A DNA stretch of 12,487 nt from an uncultured Bacteroidales bacterium (lineage in GTDB: Bacteria > Bacteroidota > Bacteroidia > Bacteroidales > UBA932). This document shows, piece after piece, positions 6,688 to 12,487 of this stretch. How positions within the stretch are numbered: the first letter of the stretch is position 1; each line of letters starts with the position of its first letter. The notes under the pieces are model-generated. The model did not search any database and was not told the DNA's origin. It worked only from the letters and a program-made list of their open reading frames with translations. The stretch lies in the NCBI GenBank assembly GCA_947305045.1, contig CAMZCW010000054.1:1-12487 (forward strand), written 5' to 3'. The translations under genes were made by a program, and so were the position numbers.

Positions 6688-7784
6688 TGTCTGGTTTCTT
6701 CAAAGAGGTATTTAAGGGAATGCGTAGGGACAAAGGGCGTCAGGCGGGCCTGGATGCTGCCTTCCTTGGTGGCAATAACCGCGAAAGGGACCTGCAGGCG
6801 CAGCACATGGTTGAATCCGGCGGCCTCGTTGCGCAGGATAAGTTCCCCTTCCACCAGTTCTTCATCCATGGCGATGATGCCCCAGTAGGGCGTGCACCCC
6901 CATTGCTGGGCATAGCCGGCCAGGGCACGGAGAGGGATGGAAAAGTAATCCTGCCTGAGCCCGTAGATGCCGCGTTTGATGTGGACCGTGACGGTGCCTG
7001 CATCCACCAGCCCCGCCAGGAGGTTGGCCATGGTCTCGGCAGGGTGAGCCGGTGTATCTACTGCTCGGAGCGTGCCGTCCGGCAACGCCACATAATAGCG
7101 GTTTGCGTTCAGTTTGGGCAGATAGTACCAACCGCGTTCTTCTGTCAGGATGCCATCCTGCCTCCGGGAGAGTTCCTCCAGGGCGGGCAGCGGCGGCATT
7201 TCCGGCGCCGGAGCGTTGGAGAGTTCTTCCGGCAGACGGCGGTCGTTCTCCTCCTGGGTGCGCCCCAGCAGCAGCTCGGCCTCGGCGGGGAACACCATGG
7301 CAAAACCACCCCACTCCAGCAGGTACATGCGTCCTCCTGCCTGGGAAAGCCGGATGGTCTGGCCTGGCTCACGGCTCAGTTGCAAAAGGCTGTGCAGCCC
7401 CCCGCCGCGCGGGAAAGAAACGCCGTCTTCCAGCAGTTGGACAGCAACGGGTTTTTCCCGTTGCAGGGGAAGATCGGCTTCCAGGGAATAACGCTCCAGA
7501 AACCGGCCGATGACAACGCCGGTAAGCGCCAGCTGTTCCTCGGAAAAAAGCGCATAACCGATATGTTCCACTGTTTCGCCGCTTTTGACCACGGAGACGG
7601 GCTGTCCGGCCCACGAGAGGCGGTGAACGCCACCCGGCAGGGCCGCGATGGCGGCTTTGCCCAGGGCTTCGGCCATGGTTTCCAGGCGGTCGCTGCGGAA
7701 AGGGGGAACTGCTCCGGACGCCTGTTGCGCCGGGGCAGTCACTCCCACTAAAACGAGGAACGTTATCAGAAAGCGCCTGAACAT
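6684..7784 (-). CDS. Exported protein of unknown function, 366 aa
   Basis: The N-terminus carries a signal peptide (MFRR, hydrophobic core 5-17, cleavage plausible near APA-Q at 17-20 or after ASGA), so the mature protein is extracytoplasmic. The first half (about 25-180) is beta-rich with many Gly turns. A Pro/Glu-rich segment near 185-215 separates it from a second half that includes GWYYLPKLNANRYYVALPDG (about 222-241) and ends in a strand-rich region with a conserved-looking GCTPYWGI (about 299-306). No known family signature was recognised. It is placed between the zinc-ribbon/TM gene (2-nt gap) and the 254-aa exported gene (ATGA overlap), so it probably belongs to the same complex. Compared with its neighbours it is rich in Arg, Pro and Gly. 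Confidence 0.75.
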   Translation of the reverse strand: MFRRFLITFLVLVGVTAPAQQASGAVPPFRSDRLETMAEALGKAAIAALPGGVHRLSWAGQPVSVVKSGETVEHIGYALFSEEQLALTGVVIGRFLERYSLEADLPLQREKPVAVQLLEDGVSFPRGGGLHSLLQLSREPGQTIRLSQAGGRMYLLEWGGFAMVFPAEAELLLGRTQEENDRRLPEELSNAPAPEMPPLPALEELSRRQDGILTEERGWYYLPKLNANRYYVALPDGTLRAVDTPAHPAETMANLLAGLVDAGTVTVHIKRGIYGLRQDYFSIPLRALAGYAQQWGCTPYWGIIAMDEELVEGELILRNEAAGFNHVLRLQVPFAVIATKEGSIQARLTPFVPTHSLKYLFEETRQ

Positions 7785-7786
7785 GG

Positions 7787-8413
7787 TTAATTGCCTATGT
7801 ACAGACTTTCCTGCTGGCCGTTGGCGTGGTGAATATAGCCCTGTACCAGCTTGCCGTTGAGGAATTTGCAGCTCACGATCTTGTCACCGGAGGCTACCTG
7901 CTTGGAGGCGCCGTTCTTGGTGTCGATGGTATACGCCTTGTTCACCTTGATTTCACCGCCCATGCCGTGCGGCTTGCCTCCCTGCATAGGGCCTTCGTAC
8001 GTGCCCCAACCCAGGTTATAGGTGGTTGAACTGGTCGGTTTGGGCGTCTGCTTGGGCGTTTCAGGCGTCTTAGCAGGTTCTTCCACCACCGGCTCTTCCA
8101 CCACGGGTTCTTCCACTGCGGGCTCCTCTGCCACCGGCTGTTCCATGGCCACCGGGGCCGGTTCCGGCGCGTCTTCCTTCCCGCCAAGCAGCAGGGCTGT
8201 AGCGCCTCCGCCCAGCACCACCACTGCAGCGGCAATGATGCCAATGAGTTTGCCTTTTCCACCTCCGCCCTTTTCAATCACTTCTAGTTCCTGACCACAC
8301 TTGGGGCATACATATTTCCCATCTACTTCTTCCAGGTCGGTTTCCTGGAAGAGGGTTTCTTTATCGGCTTCCGGGCAGACGCCGTAGTTACTGCATTTGT
8401 ATTGTTTAGCCAT
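7787..8413 (-). CDS. Zinc-ribbon, transmembrane, MORN-like linker protein
   Basis: A 208-residue protein with no signal peptide. The N-terminus is a probable zinc ribbon: C7-x5-C13 and C36-x2-C39 (VCPKCG). A Gly/Lys-rich stretch (48-55) then leads to one transmembrane helix (about 56-77). The positive residues before the helix suggest the ribbon is cytoplasmic and the rest extracytoplasmic. An acidic Pro/Glu linker with five-residue repeats (about 85-115) and a Thr/Pro/Lys stretch follow. The C-terminus has a MORN-like motif (YEGPMQGGKPHG, about 138-149) and a small beta domain. Similar N-terminal ribbons occur on other Bacteroidetes and Proteobacteria proteins linked to ter-like clusters, as I recall. 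The gene follows the tubulin-like gene by 11 nt, so the protein may pair the cytoplasmic tubulin-like protein with the envelope proteins. That partnership is inferred. Confidence 0.8.
   Translation of the reverse strand: MAKQYKCSNYGVCPEADKETLFQETDLEEVDGKYVCPKCGQELEVIEKGGGGKGKLIGIIAAAVVVLGGGATALLLGGKEDAPEPAPVAMEQPVAEEPAVEEPVVEEPVVEEPAKTPETPKQTPKPTSSTTYNLGWGTYEGPMQGGKPHGMGGEIKVNKAYTIDTKNGASKQVASGDKIVSCKFLNGKLVQGYIHHANGQQESLYIGN
8076..8150 (-). repeat. Five imperfect tandem 15-bp units in the zinc-ribbon/TM gene
   Basis: Units at 8076-8090, 8091-8105, 8106-8120, 8121-8135 and 8136-8150 encode a run of five-residue repeats of the form VEEPV on the minus strand. The first three are most alike at the base level; the last two have diverged. 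Each unit is in frame, so copy-number change would only lengthen or shorten the extracytoplasmic linker. Confidence 0.85.
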
Positions 8414-8424
8414 AGCTTAAATGA

Positions 8425-11400
8425 TTAGTTTTTAAGGGTTTGAATTGCTTTTTTTGCCGCATCCAGGAATTCCAGAAAGGCCTTGGAGCCCTGGTTGTTG
8501 CCCGTTTCCGGAAGCAGGGTCCCGTTCAGCAGTTCCTGAATCTTGGGACGGAGTTCCTCCACGCGTTTTTCAATGTTCAGGTAAGGACCTCTGAACTTTT
8601 CTTCCACCTTAGCCTTGATGCTTTCGCAGAAATCCTCCGTGAAGCCATCGGCATAGCCGATTTCGGTGAATTTTGCTGCAAGGGGTTTCAGGGTCTCGAA
8701 GCCGGTGTCTTCGTCCACATCCACGGTGCCGAACATCTTGCGGCCGGTGCCGTCCATGACATCGCCGTACTTGATGATGCCGGTGGCGTAGGCTAGCAGG
8801 AGCCAGGCCGTGTACTCGGCACGCAGCTGGGATTTCTGTTTGGCCGGGGTAAGGAACAGATCCGGGAACTGCTCGCCGGTGCCTTCGCCGTGCAGGATAA
8901 CCTTGTTCTCACGGATTTGGGCGGCGGTCATGTTGGGATTGTTCACCAGATAGTCGTAGCGCTCCTTGTAGAACTTGAGGCTGTCCAGGGTGCGCATAGG
9001 CATGCAGTAGGTGATGTTCATTACGGTAATCTCGTTCTTGCGGTCCGAGGAAGAATCGACAAGGACTTTGATGCCGGCCTCTGCAGCAGCGATAAGGGCG
9101 GCTTTGAGGTCTGCGGCGAACTTTTGCACTTTCTCGTTGCCTTCCACCTTGGGCAGGCTCACCAGGATGACTTTCTTGGCGACGTTCTTGCCGATTTCGG
9201 TGGTGGGGTTGTTGGTGACGGAAAGGCCTACTTCCGTGTGGTTCATCTTCACCATCACGCCGCTTTCCTTCATGATCTTATGGGCAAAGATATTGAGGCT
9301 GTCGGCCGAAGTATATTGCTCTGCCAGCTGTTCGAGAATGCTCCGGTTGATGAGTTTCTCGCTGGTTTCGATCAGGGTGTTGTCGTGGATGGAAATCACC
9401 TTTTCGCGGACGGTCTTTTCGAAGATGTTGTCCAGGATATCCTGGTCGATGGCGGCGTTGGCGCGGGCAAAGGTCTTCTCCGAACCGATGGCTTTCAGGA
9501 TTTCCTGACGAACAGCCGTGGAGATGTTCTCCTGGTTCTTTTTGCTGTGGACCATGGACATGGTGAATTCTTTCACCTTAGGCTGGTCGTAATAGCGGAT
9601 GACGGTGCCTTCCATGCTGTTGAGGTTGACCTCGTCCTTGCAGCGGGAACCGGCCTGGCGGTCGGCCTCCTCAATGGCATCGCTCACGGTGGAAACGAAC
9701 TTCTCCAGGCGGGAGTGCAGGACGTTCTCCTTGCCCACCAGCACCTTCAGCAGGTCCAGCGCGAAGCTGCAGGCCTCCACTTCGGTGCGGCGTACGCAGA
9801 TTTTCTGCATGGTTTCCGCATAGCCGGCCAGCATGGTTTTCCCCTTGAGACCGCGGGTGATAAGGCCGGCGTCGTTGTATTCCTTGGCCCGGGCCTGACG
9901 TTCCTGTTCCAGTTTGTCCACCACCTGGCGCAGTTTTACGCTGCGGTCTTCGAACTGCTTGATTTTGGACTGGGTCTCCGACATGATGGCTTCGCTCAGT
10001 TCCAGCAGGTTGAAGAGGGCGAAGGTGCCGTTGGCCCATTTGTCAAAGAGGTCGGCCTCCATGCGCTGCACAATTTCATCGGCAATCTTTTCGCGGGCTT
10101 CTTTCTTGCCGGCGAAGAAGTCGGTAACGCCGGCGGCACGGAAACCGCTCTGCAGGCCCTTGGCTACCAGCTCATTGAGTTTGGCGATGGGTTGCGAGGT
10201 TGCTTGGGCGTCCTCCAGCCACTTGGGAACCACTTTGCCCCAATAGGCCTGGAAAGTACCCCACTTGCCTTCATCGGACGGCAGGATGGGAATGTCCAGG
10301 GTGAGGTGCTTGTCGGTGAAGCGCCAGTTTTCCAGCGGGTTGCCCAGCTTCTTGTCCTGGCCTTTTACATAGTCGTTCCAGTCCACGTTGGCCGGGGCGT
10401 CGCGGAAGCCAATGTCATCGTTCCAGTTGTTGTAACGCAGCTGGAGCAGGCTCTGGCGGCCCAGGGTCCAGGTGAAGTATTCTTTGATTTCCTCGTCCGG
10501 AATCACGATGCGCTTGATTCCGAAGGAACCCAGGGCTTTTGTACGATAGGGGACGATGTCTCCGTTCTTGGCTTTCTCCCAGTATTCCGTACGCCAGTCG
10601 TCAATGTTCTCGAAGGAGAAGCTGCGTTCATATTCTTCCGTGTTGCCGTTGGTCTCCATGAAGACGCGGGCGAAGGCAAAGTCGGAGACGATCTGGGGCA
10701 GTTCGGTGTGCGGGTTCACGGTGTAACCGTTTTCGTTCACATCGGAATACACCATCAGACCGTTGGCGATGCGTTTGATGCCGCCGAATTCCACACGGCC
10801 GGTAGGGGACAGGCCGGTGAGGTCGAAGGGCTTGTAGGCACCCACCATGAGGGCGTTCAGCTCCTGCAGGGCGGCATAGCCATTGGCATGATAGCGACCG
10901 GCATCACATCCGCCGGGAGGCGTCACTTCCGGAATCATCGGGAATACCACGATAGGGGTATTCTCATTGTTGAACTGGTCGATTTTGCGTGTTTGGGCAA
11001 CCACATCCACGATGGAACCGGAACCGGTGCCGCCGGCCAGGCCGGAGAAGATGAGGATGGTGGTTTTATCGTTGCCGCTGATCTTCTTGCATTTTTCGAA
11101 CTGGGCGTTCACTGCCTGACGATATTTGGCTACGTTGGCGCCAAAGAGGATGCGGCCGGCGCGGCGTTTCTGGCCGGCTGCTGCACCCAGGTTGCCGATG
11201 GTCTTCTGCATCACTTCCGGGTCTCCGATAACGCCCTTCAGGCCCGGGAAACCGGTAGGATTGGCAAAAATCTGGTCCAGGTCTACGCCTTTGATGAATA
11301 CAAACTCGTTGGTGTTGAACTGGGCGTTCTCTCCCAGTACATACCAGGTCTTGTCTCCGGGACGCATCATTTCGTCGGTGGTGTCCACATAGACGAAACC

Positions 11401-11523
11401 CACGGGGATTTTGGCCCGTTCTTCCGCGCTGAACTCCTGAAACATGCGTTTTTTGAAAGCTTTCAAGACTTTTCCTCCGGTGCCACCCAGGCCCACGAGG
11501 ATGTAATTGCTGGTTACGTTCAT
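8425..11523 (-). CDS. Large tubulin/FtsZ-like GTP-binding protein, 1032 aa
   Basis: The N-terminal third has the nucleotide-binding layout of the tubulin/FtsZ superfamily: glycine-rich loop GLGGTGGK (11-18) after a hydrophobic strand; a FVYVDTTD strand and loop (43-50) in the T2 position; GAAAGQKRRAG (113-123) near the expected T3; and the tubulin signature AGGTGSGS (163-170). A strand-loop VVFPMIPE (192-199) and helix with R210-x-x-A-N-x-Y follow, as in FtsZ. At 1032 residues it is far longer than FtsZ (about 380) and fits the large bacterial Tubulin_2-type family (PF13809, from memory). NVDWND (379-384) matches the N-x-D-x-x-D pattern of the FtsZ T7 catalytic loop, but its position relative to helix H7 is uncertain. 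Residues about 506-550 are charged heptad-like sequence (probable coiled coil). The remainder is unrecognised. No membrane helix is seen, so it is cytoplasmic. The start ATG overlaps the previous stop (ATGA). Confidence 0.9.
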   Translation of the reverse strand: MNVTSNYILVGLGGTGGKVLKAFKKRMFQEFSAEERAKIPVGFVYVDTTDEMMRPGDKTWYVLGENAQFNTNEFVFIKGVDLDQIFANPTGFPGLKGVIGDPEVMQKTIGNLGAAAGQKRRAGRILFGANVAKYRQAVNAQFEKCKKISGNDKTTILIFSGLAGGTGSGSIVDVVAQTRKIDQFNNENTPIVVFPMIPEVTPPGGCDAGRYHANGYAALQELNALMVGAYKPFDLTGLSPTGRVEFGGIKRIANGLMVYSDVNENGYTVNPHTELPQIVSDFAFARVFMETNGNTEEYERSFSFENIDDWRTEYWEKAKNGDIVPYRTKALGSFGIKRIVIPDEEIKEYFTWTLGRQSLLQLRYNNWNDDIGFRDAPANVDWNDYVKGQDKKLGNPLENWRFTDKHLTLDIPILPSDEGKWGTFQAYWGKVVPKWLEDAQATSQPIAKLNELVAKGLQSGFRAAGVTDFFAGKKEAREKIADEIVQRMEADLFDKWANGTFALFNLLELSEAIMSETQSKIKQFEDRSVKLRQVVDKLEQERQARAKEYNDAGLITRGLKGKTMLAGYAETMQKICVRRTEVEACSFALDLLKVLVGKENVLHSRLEKFVSTVSDAIEEADRQAGSRCKDEVNLNSMEGTVIRYYDQPKVKEFTMSMVHSKKNQENISTAVRQEILKAIGSEKTFARANAAIDQDILDNIFEKTVREKVISIHDNTLIETSEKLINRSILEQLAEQYTSADSLNIFAHKIMKESGVMVKMNHTEVGLSVTNNPTTEIGKNVAKKVILVSLPKVEGNEKVQKFAADLKAALIAAAEAGIKVLVDSSSDRKNEITVMNITYCMPMRTLDSLKFYKERYDYLVNNPNMTAAQIRENKVILHGEGTGEQFPDLFLTPAKQKSQLRAEYTAWLLLAYATGIIKYGDVMDGTGRKMFGTVDVDEDTGFETLKPLAAKFTEIGYADGFTEDFCESIKAKVEEKFRGPYLNIEKRVEELRPKIQELLNGTLLPETGNNQGSKAFLEFLDAAKKAIQTLKN

Positions 11524-12335
11524 ATCAAATAGTTTGTGTTTAAATCTTCATACTCTGAGGGACGGCCTGATTTCTTGTAGAGCCGGAGCGAGCTGTAAGC
11601 GAGATACCCTATGAGCCCAAAGGGAATCAGCTGGACCAAAAGGAATAGCAGGACCAGCCAGCCCCTGCACACACGGACGATGCGGCCGCACTGGGCCTGT
11701 AAATCGGCAGAGATTTTTTCGATGGCCAGCACAAACCCCTGTTCCAGAGGATAGGTCCGGCTTTTCCCTGCATGGAAGAAAGAATCGATGTCCCGGCTGA
11801 TGATTTCTGCGGGAACGCCGTCCTTGGCTTTCAGGAAATAGCCAATGAAAGGATACCGTCGCGAAAAATCCCGGCAGGCATTGCCCGCATAGATTTGCCC
11901 CACAAGAACTTGCGTTTCCCTCCGGCTGATGGGAATCAGGTCTCCGCCCTGTTCCGGGGTAAGGTAGCCGCGCATGTTTTCCAGCCCGGAGTCCCGGATG
12001 GCATAGTAGGCATCGCGAAAGCACCCGGAAGAGAGCTCGTTGTCGGACATGACATCCTCACTCCACCCTTGAACCATTTGCTCTGCGACGGGTTTCATGT
12101 TTTTAAGGCCGATAAAGCCCAGCGTAGTGAAAAAAGTGATAAGGGAGGCTATTCCGCAAAGGATATGGAAGGAGGGTGTAACCTCGTATACTCTGTTCCA
12201 CAGTTTGGTATAGTGCGTACAAACCCACCAGATTAGCACGCTGAAGGACAAAGCCAAGAGGATATAAAGGACAATCCGAGCCGTGCCATCCATGCGCAGC
12301 CCTTCTGCTATGATTTGTATAAAGTTCTTAAGCAT
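11520..12335 (-). CDS. Three-helix membrane protein with large loop
   Basis: A 271-residue protein with hydrophobic helices at about 20-41, 56-77 and 225-250, and a 147-residue loop between the second and third. The positive RLYKKSGR tail after helix 3 suggests a cytoplasmic C-terminus and an extracytoplasmic loop. That puts a short Lys/Arg stretch between helices 1 and 2 in the cytoplasm, although it leaves the first 19 residues outside. The loop contains C154-x5-RYPF (160-163) and, some 20 residues on, a Asp/Phe-Phe-x-x-Gly (D184, F186, F187, G190) stretch that faintly recalls the C-terminal region of IcmF/TssM proteins. This is suggestive only. Its last four bases overlap the tubulin-like gene, so it is probably a direct membrane partner of that protein. 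Confidence 0.75.
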   Translation of the reverse strand: MLKNFIQIIAEGLRMDGTARIVLYILLALSFSVLIWWVCTHYTKLWNRVYEVTPSFHILCGIASLITFFTTLGFIGLKNMKPVAEQMVQGWSEDVMSDNELSSGCFRDAYYAIRDSGLENMRGYLTPEQGGDLIPISRRETQVLVGQIYAGNACRDFSRRYPFIGYFLKAKDGVPAEIISRDIDSFFHAGKSRTYPLEQGFVLAIEKISADLQAQCGRIVRVCRGWLVLLFLLVQLIPFGLIGYLAYSSLRLYKKSGRPSEYEDLNTNYLI

Positions 12336-12340
12336 ATTCT

Positions 12341-12487
12341 TCAGTTAAGGTCTAAATCGAAGGAGGATGGGCTGCCAAGGTCGTCCAGGTCATCGTCTGT
12401 GGAGGAATAAAGGGCACACGAACGGGAGGCGGCTTTGCTGCCGGCATTCAGAAGGAAAAGGAGGAGAAGAAGGTTCAGAACGGCCAT
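12341..12487 (-). CDS. Short membrane-anchored peptide or C-terminus of a larger protein
   Basis: The reading frame ends at TGA (12343-12341) and is open to the right edge; the last codon in the window is ATG at 12487-12485. Read from there it is 48 residues: a hydrophobic stretch AVLNLLLLLFLL (2-13), then Ala/Ser-rich residues and an acidic tail with STDDDLDDLG and FDLDLN. It may be a complete small membrane protein or only the end of a longer one; the window does not decide this. It is 5 nt upstream of the three-helix membrane protein gene, so it belongs to the same operon. The acidic tail would be exposed on one side of the membrane and could act as a docking peptide, but this is speculation. 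Confidence 0.5.
   Translation of the reverse strand: MAVLNLLLLLFLLNAGSKAASRSCALYSSTDDDLDDLGSPSSFDLDLN

Larger units (their letters stand above)
2496..12487 (-). other. Ten-gene tubulin-like operon (extends beyond the right edge)
   Basis: All genes from the right edge down to 2496 run on the minus strand. Junctions in transcription order: 5-nt gap (12340-12336), ATGA overlap (11523-11520), 11-nt gap (8424-8414), 2-nt gap (7786-7785), ATGA overlap (6687-6684), 9-nt gap (5922-5914), 2-nt gap (4941-4940), 12-nt gap (3799-3788), and a TAATG overlap (2968-2964). No space exists for internal promoters outside coding sequence. The promoter must lie to the right of the window. Co-transcription is inferred from this packing. 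Confidence 0.85.

Noticed and set aside
8890..11532. Very long open frame on the plus strand, antisense to the tubulin-like gene
   Set aside because: It mirrors the GC-rich codon pattern of the minus-strand gene. Its translation is rich in Gly, His, Val and Phe without domain motifs, while the opposite strand has clear tubulin-family signatures.
11520..12335. Type VI secretion membrane component
   Set aside because: Only a short motif resembles IcmF/TssM, no other type VI gene is present, and the protein is far smaller. It is kept as a weak finding only.
1..12487. CRISPR arrays, tRNA or rRNA genes, insertion sequences, attachment sites
   Set aside because: Nothing in the window shows spacer-repeat periodicity, cloverleaf sequence, terminal inverted repeats or a transposase. 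The only tandem repeat is the coding 15-bp series at 8076-8150.

Overview
The window looks like chromosomal DNA from a relatively GC-rich member of the Bacteroidetes, probably order Bacteroidales. The reasons are: a perfect TAnnTTTG -7 promoter element with an upstream TTTG at 21 bp spacing; A/T-rich leaders without Shine-Dalgarno sites; several signal peptides ending in A-x-A-Q; and a PEGA plus formylglycine-generating-enzyme-like protein whose N-terminal domain (D-x-NG-x-x-CAL motif) is typical of that phylum. This assignment is inferred from sequence features only.

Layout. Left edge (1-1433, minus): the 5' part of a Sel1/TPR-like repeat protein cut by the window edge. A 76-bp divergent intergenic region follows, with two fully overlapping, oppositely directed Bacteroidetes-type promoters. 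Then comes a plus-strand TerB-like protein (1510-2400) with an uncharacterised C-terminal module that appears to be shared with the Sel1-like protein. A 95-bp convergent intergenic region contains a short perfect hairpin. From 2496 to the right edge everything is on the minus strand, with junctions of overlapping start/stop codons or gaps of 2-12 nt, so it reads as one operon of at least ten genes entering from the right.

In transcription order (right to left) the operon encodes: a short membrane-anchored peptide or C-terminal tail with an acidic end (at the edge); a three-helix membrane protein with a large loop; a 1032-residue tubulin/FtsZ-like protein; a zinc-ribbon/transmembrane/MORN-like protein; then six exported proteins. 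These six are an unknown 366-aa protein, a 254-aa protein with a Pro/Glu linker, an NTF2-like-domain protein, a PEGA/degenerate FGE-like protein, a CsgG/LpoB-like protein and a small unknown protein.

How they may work together. A cytoplasmic GTP-binding polymer-type protein is encoded with two membrane proteins that could link it across the inner membrane to a set of secreted envelope proteins. TerB and Sel1-like proteins with a shared module are encoded alongside. From memory, Makarova and Koonin (2010) described FtsZ-tubulin-like families associated with vWA, GTPase and OmpA-type proteins and proposed a membrane-remodelling role. This locus may be a Bacteroidetes version of such a system with a distinct secreted component set. 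That system-level reading is inference.
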